A stretch of 64,000 nucleotides of DNA, from assembly GCF_002906655.1 (NCBI RefSeq), contig NZ_CP025795.1, positions 1,364,001-1,428,000 of the forward strand, written 5' to 3'. Positions within the stretch are counted from its first letter, which is position 1. Every line of letters starts with the position of its first letter. The notes below the pieces were generated by a model. It saw only the letters and a list, made by a program, of their open reading frames with translations. It had not been told where the DNA came from and made no database searches. The DNA is from Vibrio hyugaensis. GTDB lineage: Bacteria > Pseudomonadota > Gammaproteobacteria > Enterobacterales > Vibrionaceae. A program made the position numbers and the translations under genes. This document shows, piece after piece, positions 55,390-64,000 of this stretch.

Positions 55390-57415
55390 AGGTCACCTCC
55401 AGATCGTCTTTCTTATCGTTGTCTTTCACTTCGTTTTTCTTCGCTTCTTCAAGTTGAGCTCGACGCTCCGCTTCAATCGCTTTGATTTCTTCTACTTCAA
55501 CGTAGTAATCCACGTCGTCGTTGTAGCTGTGTTGGATACACGTCACGATGATGCCAACAAAGCTTGCTGCTGCCAGCCACCAGATGTACCAAATCATCGC
55601 GAAGCCAAACACCAATGCCCATGCAGACACATAGATACCTGTTGGAGTGTTCTTCGGCATGTGAATGCGTTCGTATTCCACTTCTTTGGTTGGATCGAAT
55701 TCGCCACTCTGTTTTTGGTACCAGAACCCATCTAGAACGTCGCCTTTTGGTAGGTGCGCAAAATTGTAGAACGGCGGTGGTGAAGACGTCGCCCACTCAA
55801 AGGTACGACCGCCCCATGGGTCACCCGTTAGGTCACGGTTTTGTTCGCGGTCACGAACACTCACGTAGATTTGAATGAACTGACAAGCTACGCCAAGCGC
55901 AATCACTGCCGTACCTGCTGCTGCAACTGCCAACAATGGGAAGTACTCTGGGTTAAGGTCTTGGCTTAGACGACGCGTCATGCCCATAAAGCCCAGTGCA
56001 TAAAGCGGTAGGAACGCCATTAGGAAACCAACGATCCAGCAAATGAATGCACGTTTGCCCCATGTTTCGTTCATGGTGAAGCCAGTTGCTTTCGGGAACC
56101 AGTATGTGATTGCAGCGAAACAACCGAATACCACACCACCGATGATTACGTTATGGAAGTGCGCAATCAGGAACACTGAGTTGTGCAGAACAAAGTCCGC
56201 GCCCGGTACTGCCATTAGTACGCCCGTCATACCACCTACAGAGAAGGTAATTAGGAAGCCAACCGTCCACATCATCGGAGTGGTAAAGCGGATTCGGCCT
56301 TTGTACATGGTGAATAACCAGTTGAAGATCTTCACCCCGGTCGGGATAGAGATAATCATGGTGGCGATGCCGAAGAACGCATTCACATTCGCACCTGAGC
56401 CCATGGTGAAGAAGTGATGCAGCCAAACGACGAACGCCAAAATCGTAATTACGATGGTCGCCCATACTAGTGAGGTGTAACCAAACAGCTTCTTGCGTGA
56501 GAAGGTTGCCGTTACCTCAGAGAACACACCAAAAATAGGCAAGATCAGGATGTACACTTCTGGGTGACCCCATGCCCAAATCAGATTGACGTACATCATT
56601 ACGTTGCCGCCAAGATCATTGGTGAAGAAGTGCGTACCGATGTAGCGATCCAACGTCAGTAGCGCGATCGTTACAGTTAGGATTGGGAATGAAATGATGA
56701 TTAGGATGTTGGCACACAGGGACGCCCACGTGAACACTGGCATCTTCATCATTGGCATAGACGGTGTACGCATGCGCAAGATGGTTGCGAAGAAGTTCAC
56801 GCCCGTCAGCGTGGTACCGACACCAGATATTTGCAGTGCCCATATCCAATAGTCTACCCCGACTCCTGGGCTTGCTTCGATACCAGACAGTGGCGGATAC
56901 GCCAACCAACCAGTACGGCCAAACTCACCCAAGCCAAGTGACATATTGGTTAGGATCACACCCACAACAAACAACCAGAAACTCAGGTTGTTTAAGTAAG
57001 GGAATGCCACATCACGCGCACCAATTTGCAGCGGTACGATGATGTTCATCAAACCAATCACCAATGGCATTGCCACGAAGAAAATCATGATTACGCCGTG
57101 GGCAGTAAAGATTTGATCGTAGTGATGTGGTGGTAGATAACCGCTCTCGCCTGCTGCAGAAAGCAGCTGTTGGCTACGCATCATGACCGCATCAGCAAAG
57201 CCACGAACCAACATCACCATTGCCACAGCGATGTACATAAAGCCTAGTTTTTTGTGGTCTACCGAAGTAAACCATTCATTCCATAAGTATTGCCACTTAC
57301 CCGCTTTGGTTATCGCCGCAACGACAGCCAAACCAACGATCGCGATCACCGCTAGAGTGACGACAATAATCGGCTCGTGATAAGGGATTGATTTAAGTGT
57401 TAATCTTCCAAACAT
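55379..57415 (-). CDS. cyoB: Cytochrome o ubiquinol oxidase subunit I
   Basis: 678-residue catalytic heme-copper oxidase subunit. It has about fifteen transmembrane segments, the low-spin heme ligand region [11 protein letters not shown], the CuB ligand sequence [14 protein letters not shown] and the two His of WLHHFFTMG, then the high-spin heme ligand in [11 protein letters not shown]. It oxidises ubiquinol and reduces oxygen while pumping protons. Five bases separate it from cyoA. Confidence 0.96.
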   Translation of the reverse strand: MFGRLTLKSIPYHEPIIVVTLAVIAIVGLAVVAAITKAGKWQYLWNEWFTSVDHKKLGFMYIAVAMVMLVRGFADAVMMRSQQLLSAAGESGYLPPHHYDQIFTAHGVIMIFFVAMPLVIGLMNIIVPLQIGARDVAFPYLNNLSFWLFVVGVILTNMSLGLGEFGRTGWLAYPPLSGIEASPGVGVDYWIWALQISGVGTTLTGVNFFATILRMRTPSMPMMKMPVFTWASLCANILIIISFPILTVTIALLTLDRYIGTHFFTNDLGGNVMMYVNLIWAWGHPEVYILILPIFGVFSEVTATFSRKKLFGYTSLVWATIVITILAFVVWLHHFFTMGSGANVNAFFGIATMIISIPTGVKIFNWLFTMYKGRIRFTTPMMWTVGFLITFSVGGMTGVLMAVPGADFVLHNSVFLIAHFHNVIIGGVVFGCFAAITYWFPKATGFTMNETWGKRAFICWIVGFLMAFLPLYALGFMGMTRRLSQDLNPEYFPLLAVAAAGTAVIALGVACQFIQIYVSVRDREQNRDLTGDPWGGRTFEWATSSPPPFYNFAHLPKGDVLDGFWYQKQSGEFDPTKEVEYERIHMPKNTPTGIYVSAWALVFGFAMIWYIWWLAAASFVGIIVTCIQHSYNDDVDYYVEVEEIKAIEAERRAQLEEAKKNEVKDNDKKDDLEVTYAS

Positions 57416-57420
57416 TGCGA

Positions 57421-58302
57421 TTATCCTAGATTTTCCGGCAAACAGTTCATTGAACCCGGATGCTGGGTCACGACGTCGGTGAACAAAAATGGTGGAATAC
57501 TAGAGAACATCTTCACAGGCTCCGCCACCGTTGGTGATGCAAGCGCACGGAATTGCTCCCAGTCTTCGATTCGATCAGGGCTGGCTTTCACTTGCTGTAC
57601 CCAATTCAGGAATGCAGTGCGATCTTCCATTGCCGCTGCGGTAAATTTCATTTGCGAGAAACCCTTACCGCTGTAGTTAGAAGCAAAGCCTTTGTAATCC
57701 CCAGTGTGGTTCGCAATCAGATTTAACTTGGTCACCATACCTGGCATCGCGTAAATCTGAGTACCGAGACGCGGGATAAAGAACGCGTTCATGATGTTGT
57801 CTGACGTCAGTTTGAACTGAACCGGAACATCTTTCGGAAACGCCACATAGTTCACTGTCGCAATGTTCTCTTCTGGGTAGATGAATAGCCATTTCCAGTC
57901 GAGTGACACCACCTCAATGGTGATGGGTTTGACGTCACTTGCGATGGGCTTGGATGGTTCTAACTCGTGAGTAGAACGCCAAGTGATGGTTGCCAGAATC
58001 GCGATGATGATGATTGGAATCGTCCACACCACCACTTCGATCTTGGTCGAGTGCGCCCACTCTGGAGCGTATTCCTCGCCAGTGTTCGACTCTCGGTAGC
58101 GGTAAGCAAAATAGATTGTCATTAAAATCACGGGGATCACGACAATCAGCATCAGTAAAAGCGCTGTAATGATCAGTTCTTTTTCCTGAACGCCAATACT
58201 ACCTTTCGGGTCAAGTAGAGCAGAGTTACACCCTGAAAGCATAAGAATGGTTCCTGCCAAACTTATCCTCGCTAAGATGCGTTTGTATCTTGAAGCTTCC
58301 AT
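57421..58302 (-). CDS. cyoA: Cytochrome o ubiquinol oxidase subunit II
   Basis: 293-residue lipoprotein with lipobox LSGC (Cys25), two transmembrane helices and a periplasmic cupredoxin-like domain without the CuA ligands, as expected for a quinol oxidase ([35 protein letters not shown]). It is the first gene of cyoABCDE; the promoter should lie in the 626-base gap upstream. Confidence 0.95.
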   Translation of the reverse strand: MEASRYKRILARISLAGTILMLSGCNSALLDPKGSIGVQEKELIITALLLMLIVVIPVILMTIYFAYRYRESNTGEEYAPEWAHSTKIEVVVWTIPIIIIAILATITWRSTHELEPSKPIASDVKPITIEVVSLDWKWLFIYPEENIATVNYVAFPKDVPVQFKLTSDNIMNAFFIPRLGTQIYAMPGMVTKLNLIANHTGDYKGFASNYSGKGFSQMKFTAAAMEDRTAFLNWVQQVKASPDRIEDWEQFRALASPTVAEPVKMFSSIPPFLFTDVVTQHPGSMNCLPENLG

Positions 58303-58874
58303 TAACTTTCTCGATGGTTAGCCAACAACAGAGCAAGCCCTGCGATTGGTTGTCTTGGTCATTAGAATATTTTTGTGTTGAGCTTGTGCAGCAATGGACT
58401 TCTTGGTGGGAGGTATCAAGTTGCTTGATGGTTAAAACCACACTTACAACGTGAGTTTATTGTTACACTTTGAAATACATTGTTACATTCGAGCGCATTA
58501 TGCGGAGGGGAAAAGGAAAGCTCATTAGCCACAGATGGAAACTAACGTTCCATTTATGAAAGATAATATTGATATAGGAATAGCAAAGCAGGTACACGAG
58601 ATTAACGTACTACAGCATATATTCTTTTCTTTACAGCAACTTAAGCAATGCAAACAAGAAAAGTAATCAGTTGCGTACTCAGCGCGAGAGTGTGAGCTAC
58701 ATTAGAAAGTGCGAATTAAGTAAAGCGTGACCAGTATCATAGTTATGAATTCACATACTATTTACATGGCATTTCTGCAGCAAATGATTATTTAAGTAAT
58801 CCAATTTACCAGATTAATACCAAGTGCTTTTTAGGAGTGATATTTGGTTCAATTGTTAATCGAATGAACTCACT
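58303..58874. other. cyo promoter region, no gene seen
   Basis: A/T-rich interval upstream of cyoA, read leftward. No ArcA, Fnr or CRP site could be named with confidence; a TGTGAGCTACA half-site near 58690 has no partner. No open frame with a ribosome-binding site was found. Confidence 0.4.
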
Positions 58875-58907
58875 AAAAAGAAACGAGCGCTACTTAACTA
58901 GCGCTCG
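58875..58907 (-). terminator. Terminator of the valine-degradation operon
   Basis: CGAGCGCTA (58884-58892) pairs with TAGCGCTCG (58899-58907), followed on the minus strand by TTTCTTTTT. It lies 25 bases after the SDR stop. Confidence 0.85.
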
Positions 58908-58931
58908 CAGCCAGAAACCAATGGCTCAATG

Positions 58932-59690
58932 CTACATTCTCATTCCGCCATCCACTTCGAGCACTCGCCCTGTGAAGTAGTCGTTTTCAAGAATGTATTT
59001 CACGGCATGAGCAATCTCACTCGTCTCTCCCATCCTACCGACGGGTATCATCTTTTGCAGTCGGTCTATGGCTTCTGGTTTCATTTGATCTGCCATCGCA
59101 GTTTTGACGACACCGGGCGCAATAGCCGCAGAGCGAATGCCATATCTGGCGAGTTCTCTTGCCCATGTTGTTGCCATGGTTGCGACGGCAGCTTTCGAGG
59201 CAGAGTAATTGGTTTGTCCAATATTGCCCGCTCTTGCGACGCTGGAGATGTTAATGATGGCGCCTTTCGAGCCACTCTCGATCATTTTGACTGCCGCTTC
59301 TCGACCACACAAGAACGTGCCCGTGACGTTGACGTTCATCACTAGGTTGAACTGCTCAAGCGACATCTTGGTGATCTCGCCATCTTTGGCTTTGACTAAC
59401 AACCCATCTCGCAAAACGCCAGCGTTATTAACTAAGCCATTTATCTGACCAAAGTCTTGAAGAATCTCATTAAAGGTATCCTCCACTTCAGATTCATTGG
59501 TCACATCAAGTCGATAGATCAATGCTTTGGCACTGAGCATCCGGCATTGTTCTTGGGTATTCAGCAGTCCCGTTTCGCTAACATCAAGCAATGCTAAATC
59601 TGCGCCCGCTTGAGCAAGGCTGACTGCCATCATCTGCCCTAACCCTTGCCCCGCACCTGTGATTGCAATGACACTGTTTTTTAAATCCAT
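58932..59690 (-). CDS. Short-chain dehydrogenase/reductase (FabG-like)
   Basis: 252 residues with Rossmann motif TGAGQGLG, NNAGV, and the catalytic Ser-Tyr-Lys set in NISSVARAG and YSASKAAVA. AELDVT-like YRLDVTNES suggests NAD preference. As the last gene of the mms operon it may act as a 3-hydroxyacyl-CoA (for example 2-methyl-3-hydroxybutyryl-CoA) dehydrogenase in branched-chain breakdown. Fatty-acid synthesis is less likely here. GGAG lies seven bases before the start. Confidence 0.88.
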   Translation of the reverse strand: MDLKNSVIAITGAGQGLGQMMAVSLAQAGADLALLDVSETGLLNTQEQCRMLSAKALIYRLDVTNESEVEDTFNEILQDFGQINGLVNNAGVLRDGLLVKAKDGEITKMSLEQFNLVMNVNVTGTFLCGREAAVKMIESGSKGAIINISSVARAGNIGQTNYSASKAAVATMATTWARELARYGIRSAAIAPGVVKTAMADQMKPEAIDRLQKMIPVGRMGETSEIAHAVKYILENDYFTGRVLEVDGGMRM

Positions 59691-59749
59691 ATCTGTACTC
59701 CATTACTGGATAGCTTCCATGTTTAAACGCCTGATAGGGAATCTTGCTT

Positions 59750-60655
59750 TTAGCCCTTCTGGTTCTTATAAAATTCAAACAAGCTAGAGAAATCGAGTTC
59801 TGCATGACCTGCTGCGTTATGGAATGCATAAAGATTACGAGCCAAAGAGCCCATCGGAACAGAAGAGTGGGTTTGCAGCGCCGCATCCAAGCCTAAGCCA
59901 AGATCTTTTAGCATCAACTTGCTCATAAAGCCTGGGTTGTATTGATTACTCGCTGGCGCAGAATCCATCACACCGGGGCATGGGTTATAGAGCTCCAACG
60001 CCCAGTTTCGACCAGAACTTTGCAGCATGATATTGGATAAGACTTTCGGGTCGAGACCATGGTCAATACCAAGGTTGAGCGCCTCGCAAGTTCCCGACAT
60101 CAAAATACCCAACATCAGGTTATTACAGATTTTTGCCATCTGACCGTCGCCCGCTTTACCAGCGTGGAACACGTTCTTACCCATGTATTGCAAGATCGCA
60201 TTGGCTTTAGAGAACGCTTCGTCCGAGCCACCAACAATAAAGGTCAGCGTTGCTGCTTTTGCGCCTGCTACACCACCGGAGACGGGAGAATCGACAAACA
60301 ACAATCGTTTGTTCTGCGCTTCGTTCGCCACCAAGCGAGCAGAATCTGGATCGATGGTCGAGCAGTCAATCAGCAATGCGTTGTCCTGCACAATGTTGAG
60401 CAGACCGACACCACCGTGTAAATCCCCCAAATACACCGCGCGCACGTGTGCACCTGCTGGTAGCATAGTGATGACCGTTCCTGCACCATCTACGGCTTCT
60501 TCTAATGTGCTAGCAACCACCGCGCCAAACGGTTCAAGTTGCTTCGCCGCGTTCACATCCACATCAAACACTTGAACATGAAACCCTGACGCCAATAGGT
60601 TTTGTGCCATTGGACTGCCCATGTTGCCCAAGCCAATAAATGCAATGGTACTCAT
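59750..60655 (-). CDS. mmsB: 3-hydroxyisobutyrate dehydrogenase
   Basis: 301 residues from the ATG at 60655 (GGAG nine bases upstream); the frame to 60709 is extra. N-terminal Rossmann motif FIGLGNMGSPMAQNL, substrate motif FVDSPVSGGVAGA, catalytic Lys in AGDGQMAKICNNLMLG and GLDPKVLSNIM are typical. It oxidises 3-hydroxyisobutyrate from valine to methylmalonate semialdehyde, the substrate of MmsA at the start of the operon. Confidence 0.94.
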   Translation of the reverse strand: MSTIAFIGLGNMGSPMAQNLLASGFHVQVFDVDVNAAKQLEPFGAVVASTLEEAVDGAGTVITMLPAGAHVRAVYLGDLHGGVGLLNIVQDNALLIDCSTIDPDSARLVANEAQNKRLLFVDSPVSGGVAGAKAATLTFIVGGSDEAFSKANAILQYMGKNVFHAGKAGDGQMAKICNNLMLGILMSGTCEALNLGIDHGLDPKVLSNIMLQSSGRNWALELYNPCPGVMDSAPASNQYNPGFMSKLMLKDLGLGLDAALQTHSSVPMGSLARNLYAFHNAAGHAELDFSSLFEFYKNQKG

Positions 60656-60666
60656 GTTGTTTCTCC

Positions 60667-61791
60667 TTATTTTCCTAGCTGTGCAAGTGGATGTTCCTCT
60701 TCTGACCAAAGAGAAGTGAACAAGGTATCGATGACGCTTTCATCGACTTCACTGACGCTGTTAAACATCCATTTTGGATTGCCGTCTTTATCAACTAATC
60801 GAGAGCGCACGCCCTCTTCAAATTCACCGAGTAATGCGCTGCGAACTGACAAGGTTAGCTCTAGACGGAAACAATCCGCCAACGACAAACGGTGGTACTC
60901 TTTGACTTGCCTAAAACAGATATGTGCGGTGATCGGACTGCCCGCAACAAACGATTTTTTAGCGACTTCAAGCCATTGGGTCTCGCCTTCCATTGCTTGA
61001 ATACGTTGGGCAATCTGATTTAAATCATAGCCTTTGCAGGCTTCTTTAATTTGGTCGAGATAAGGGCAAATCTGTGTTGTCGGCTTACTGTCGATGACTT
61101 GATCTTCCATCAATTGAAGTAACGCACTGACAAGCGATTTGGCATCGGCAGCGCCCCAGTCGACTTGTTTCAGCTCTTCTAACAGTTCCGGATATTGCTC
61201 TTCCAACAGCAACCATTCTGCCAAACCAATAGTGACAGCGTCACTTGAATTCGCCATTGCACCGGTTAACCCAAGGAACAAACCTACCTCTGGGTCAATT
61301 TGGCTTAAGAACCAAGTTCCACCCACGTCCGGATAAAGCCCGATATTGATCTCTGGCATCGCAAGACGAGATTTAGGGGTGACGACTCTATGGCTGGTGC
61401 CCATAAACAAGCCCATGCCACCACCCATCACAATGCCCTCTCCCCAGCCAATGATTGGCTTTTGGTAGGTATGGATCAGATAGTCGCATTCGTATTCGAG
61501 CGAGAAGTAGTTAGAACAGAACTCTGCGGTCTCTTCTTTGCTTTTCTCGTGCATGACGTGGTACATGATTCGTACATCGCCCCCTGCACAAAACGCTTTT
61601 TCACCCGCTCCATTGAGGATGACACACACCAAATCAGGGTCATCTTGCCATTCGATAAGTTGGTCGTTGAGCTCTGCCAACATGTCGTAAGTCAACGCAT
61701 TCAAAGAAGCCGTGTTGTCTAACGTCGCGATACCAATTCGGTGCACGCCGTCTAAGCAATCTATTTCGCTAATGGTTACTTTCCCTGTCAT
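60667..61791 (-). CDS. 3-hydroxyisobutyryl-CoA hydrolase
   Basis: 374-residue crotonase-superfamily thioesterase. GAGEKAFCAGGDVR forms the oxyanion hole, with GMGLFMGTSHRVVT and MPEINIGLYPDVGGTWFL as the family catalytic Glu/Asp segments. The long C-terminus ending in DEDG-like VDKDGNPKWMF distinguishes it from enoyl-CoA hydratases. It releases free 3-hydroxyisobutyrate from its CoA ester in valine catabolism. Eleven bases before mmsB, eight after the hydratase gene. Confidence 0.93.
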   Translation of the reverse strand: MTGKVTISEIDCLDGVHRIGIATLDNTASLNALTYDMLAELNDQLIEWQDDPDLVCVILNGAGEKAFCAGGDVRIMYHVMHEKSKEETAEFCSNYFSLEYECDYLIHTYQKPIIGWGEGIVMGGGMGLFMGTSHRVVTPKSRLAMPEINIGLYPDVGGTWFLSQIDPEVGLFLGLTGAMANSSDAVTIGLAEWLLLEEQYPELLEELKQVDWGAADAKSLVSALLQLMEDQVIDSKPTTQICPYLDQIKEACKGYDLNQIAQRIQAMEGETQWLEVAKKSFVAGSPITAHICFRQVKEYHRLSLADCFRLELTLSVRSALLGEFEEGVRSRLVDKDGNPKWMFNSVSEVDESVIDTLFTSLWSEEEHPLAQLGK

Positions 61792-61799
61792 GCGACCTC

Positions 61800-62588
61800 C
61801 TATTGATTCTTCCAGTTGGGTTTACGTTTTTCTAAGAAGGCACGAACCCCCTCGGTTTGATCTTCGGTATCGAATAAATTTAGAAACAGTTCTCGCTCTT
61901 TAATCAGACCATGTTTGAGTGGCGCTGAACGCATGTTTTGGATAAGCGCTTTACATGCGGTTACCGAGGACGGCGATTGATTGGCAACCGACTCTGCAAG
62001 CTCAATGGCTTTATTAAGCGCTCTACCTTTTGCCACCACTTCTTCTGCTAACCCGAGTTCTCGCGCTTGTGCTGCACCAACTTGTTCACCGCACAATATG
62101 ATGCGTTTCGCCCAACCTTCACCGACCAATGCGGTTAGGTTTTGCGTACCACCAGCACAAGGCAGTAAGCCCACTTTCGCCTCTGGCAGTGCCAGCACGG
62201 CTTGCTCTTCCACCACGCGAATATCACACGCCAATGCGACTTCTAATCCGCCTCCCATGGCGTAACCGTTGATGGCAGCGATAGAAACCCCTCGAAATGC
62301 AGACAGCGTTTCAAAGGCTTCACCAAAGATGCGCGCCATCTCTAACGCAACTGCTTTATCGCCATCGGCAAACAACTTGAGGTCTGCACCAGCAGAGAAA
62401 AACTTCTCTCCATTCCCCGTGAGCACTAGAGCGTAAACGTCTTTGTTGTCGTTTAGCGCCAGCACTAGCTCTTTCAATGCGGTTAAGCTTTGTGACGTCC
62501 ATGTATTGGCGGGCGGGTTGTTCATGGTCACCACCGCAACATGATTGCTGATGGTATGTTGAATCGCTTGTTGTTCTGTTAGTGACAT
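61800..62588 (-). CDS. Enoyl-CoA hydratase
   Basis: 262 residues from the ATG at 62588 (AAAGGA upstream; an extension to 62657 is not family-like). Crotonase fold with GNGEKFFSAGADLK oxyanion hole and GGGLEVALACDIR; the catalytic Glu pair is in LALPEAKVGLLPCAGGTQ. It hydrates methacrylyl-CoA (and probably tiglyl-CoA) in the pathway. A 69-base gap separates it from the acyl-CoA dehydrogenase gene. Confidence 0.92.
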   Translation of the reverse strand: MSLTEQQAIQHTISNHVAVVTMNNPPANTWTSQSLTALKELVLALNDNKDVYALVLTGNGEKFFSAGADLKLFADGDKAVALEMARIFGEAFETLSAFRGVSIAAINGYAMGGGLEVALACDIRVVEEQAVLALPEAKVGLLPCAGGTQNLTALVGEGWAKRIILCGEQVGAAQARELGLAEEVVAKGRALNKAIELAESVANQSPSSVTACKALIQNMRSAPLKHGLIKERELFLNLFDTEDQTEGVRAFLEKRKPNWKNQ

Positions 62589-62657
62589 ATCTCTGAATCC
62601 TTTCTTGATGAAAATGACCTGAGCGTTATGAATAAAAGCAGAGCTTGTCGGCTGCAC

Positions 62658-63812
62658 TTATAGCAATGCGGACTCTTCTGCGAGCAATCGACGCGCGATG
62701 ATCAACCGCATGATCTCGTTAGTACCTTCCAAAATTTGGTGTACTCGAACATCACGGAAATAGCGCTCCATTGGGTATTCTTTGATGTAACCGTAGCCAC
62801 CGTAAAGTTGCAGTGCTTGGTCACAAACTTGAAAACCAACATCGGTTGCGAAGCGTTTTGCCATGGCACAATAAGTCGTGGCATCTGGGTCACCTCGGTC
62901 TAACTTGCTGGCGGCGTACCGTACCAGTTGACGGGCAGCGACAAGCTCGGTTGCCATGTCTGCCAGTTTGAATTGCAATGCTTGGAATTGAGCTAATGAT
63001 TTGCCGAACTGTTTACGCTCTTGCATGTACTGCGCCGCTTGATTCAACGCTTGTTGAGCCGTACCGACCGAACAGGTAGCAATGTTGATGCGTCCACCAT
63101 CTAAGCCTTTCATAGCGAACACAAACCCTTGTCCTTCTTCACCGAGCAGATGTGACGCAGGAATAGAAACACTATCGAAAGTTACCGCGCGTGTTGGCTG
63201 GCTGTTCCAACCCATTTTCGGCTCTTTACGCCCGTAGCTAATACCGTCTGCATCGGCGGGGACAACAAACGCAGATACACCTTTCGCTCCTGCATTGCCG
63301 GTTCTCGCCATCACGACTAACACGTCGGTATCGCCTGCACCGGAAATAAAGGTTTTGCCGCCGTTGAGTATGTAGTTATCGCCTTGCTTAGTCGCAGACG
63401 TCGTCAGAGATGCCGCGTCCGAACCTGCGTTTGGCTCGGTTAAACAATAAGATCCGAGAAATTCACCCGTAATGAGTTTTGGGCAAAACGCGTCTTTTAC
63501 TTCTTCGGTTGCAAAGCTCGCGACCATCCAAGTGACCATGTTGTGAATGGTCATAAATGCGGTGGTCGATGTGCACCCCATGGAGAGTTGCTCGAAAATG
63601 ATAGACGCGTCCAAACGGCTTAAGCCCAAACCGCCTTGCTCTTCTGGGGTGTAGAGGCTCAAGAAACCGAGTTCTCCTGCCTCTCTAAGGATATCTTTCG
63701 GGAAGATTTGTTTTTCATCCCACTCTGCTGCCATTGGCGCTAAACGCTCTGCCGCAAACTGCTGAGCCGTGTCGGCAAACATACGTTGATCTTCGTTGAG
63801 TTCAAAATCCAT
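62658..63812 (-). CDS. Acyl-CoA dehydrogenase, probably isobutyryl/2-methyl-branched
   Basis: 384-residue FAD enzyme with signature CLTEPNAGSDAASL and FISGAGDTDVLVV, and catalytic Glu in LEGTNEIMRLI near the C-terminus (QLYGGYGYIKEYPMERYFRD). Operon context points to isobutyryl-CoA or 2-methylbutyryl-CoA as substrate. It gives its electrons to ETF, encoded at 22-24 kb. AAGGAG precedes the start, 17 bases after the mmsA stop. Confidence 0.93.
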   Translation of the reverse strand: MDFELNEDQRMFADTAQQFAAERLAPMAAEWDEKQIFPKDILREAGELGFLSLYTPEEQGGLGLSRLDASIIFEQLSMGCTSTTAFMTIHNMVTWMVASFATEEVKDAFCPKLITGEFLGSYCLTEPNAGSDAASLTTSATKQGDNYILNGGKTFISGAGDTDVLVVMARTGNAGAKGVSAFVVPADADGISYGRKEPKMGWNSQPTRAVTFDSVSIPASHLLGEEGQGFVFAMKGLDGGRINIATCSVGTAQQALNQAAQYMQERKQFGKSLAQFQALQFKLADMATELVAARQLVRYAASKLDRGDPDATTYCAMAKRFATDVGFQVCDQALQLYGGYGYIKEYPMERYFRDVRVHQILEGTNEIMRLIIARRLLAEESALL

Positions 63813-63829
63813 ATGAGCTCCTTACTTCG

Positions 63830-64000
63830 TTAGCGCAAATTAATAGTCAGGTTTGGACCGGTTGGGATATCGTCATCAAACCAACGAGCCGTCACGGTTT
63901 TGGTCTCGGTGTAGAAGCGCACCGCTTGTTTGCCGTAGGCGTGCAAATCACCGTAAAAGCTACCGCGCCACCCCGTAAACGAAAAGAATGGCAAAGGGAC
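63830..64000 (-). CDS. mmsA: Methylmalonate-semialdehyde dehydrogenase (C-terminal part)
   Basis: The last 56 residues of a CoA-acylating aldehyde dehydrogenase, read in from the right edge and ending with TAA at 63832-63830. [18 protein letters not shown] and [15 protein letters not shown] are the conserved C-terminal block of MmsA enzymes, which turn methylmalonate semialdehyde into propionyl-CoA. The gene is truncated by the window, and the operon promoter lies outside it. Confidence 0.9.
   Translation of the reverse strand, partial: VPLPFFSFTGWRGSFYGDLHAYGKQAVRFYTETKTVTARWFDDDIPTGPNLTINLR

Noticed and set aside
58685..58700. Possible CRP half-site TGTGAGCTACA before cyoA
   Set aside because: No matching second half at the proper spacing.

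Overview
The window looks like part of the second chromosome of a marine Vibrio, most likely of the Harveyi clade (V. parahaemolyticus / V. alginolyticus group). The evidence is the moderate base composition, the Vibrio-style secreted proteases (M4 vibriolysin-like, M28 aminopeptidase with PPC tail, kexin-like S8 protease), an artPJQM operon, a cyoABCDE oxidase, a BCCT betaine transporter, and two copies of a ~266 bp terminal-inverted-repeat element. No tRNA, rRNA, CRISPR array, prophage or insertion-sequence transposase was seen. The species call is an inference from gene content, not from a database search.

Layout. 0-17 kb: a truncated amino-acid permease, a small unannotated 32-codon ORF, a TPR-GGDEF diguanylate cyclase with a lipoprotein, a kexin-like serine protease with a probable dedicated external chaperone, an alkaline phosphatase, an SRPBCC/effector-binding protein, an OmpR-type two-component pair divergent from two related DUF5666 secreted proteins, a coiled-coil membrane protein, a copper-chaperone pair and a YegD-type Hsp70. 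17-30 kb: a membrane protein, a DOPA-dioxygenase-like protein, a branched-chain 2-oxoacid dehydrogenase operon (E1 alpha, E1 beta, E2), etfBA divergent from ETF-ubiquinone oxidoreductase, an arylsulfatase and a secreted leucine-rich-repeat protein. 30-43 kb: GST/LysR pair, the art arginine ABC operon, a large secreted protein of unknown function with an EF-hand loop, an unusual signal-less substrate-binding protein, a SnoaL-like protein, and tandem secreted peptidases. 43-53 kb: an A/T-rich gene desert, then a catabolic cluster (RidA, aldehyde dehydrogenase, membrane dipeptidase, BCCT carrier and three poorly characterised proteins) divergent from a LysR regulator, and an old-yellow-enzyme-type oxidoreductase. 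53-64 kb: cyoABCDE and a valine-degradation operon that runs off the right edge (mmsA, acyl-CoA dehydrogenase, enoyl-CoA hydratase, 3-hydroxyisobutyryl-CoA hydrolase, mmsB, SDR).

How it works together. The bkd operon, the ETF/ETF-QO genes and the mms operon form most of a branched-chain amino-acid (valine) oxidation route. The oxoacid dehydrogenase makes isobutyryl-CoA, the acyl-CoA dehydrogenase passes electrons through ETF to ETF-QO and the quinone pool, and the cyo quinol oxidase could be the terminal step. A LiuR-like palindrome sits between etfB and ETF-QO. A second theme is exported hydrolysis of protein, phosphate esters and sulfate esters, paired with amino-acid and betaine uptake.

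The points most worth following up are the uncharacterised BCCT/dipeptidase/RidA cluster, including a possible frameshift at a T8 run; the protease-chaperone pair; the 32-aa ORF with a strong ribosome-binding site; the EF-hand secreted protein; and the repeat element pair.
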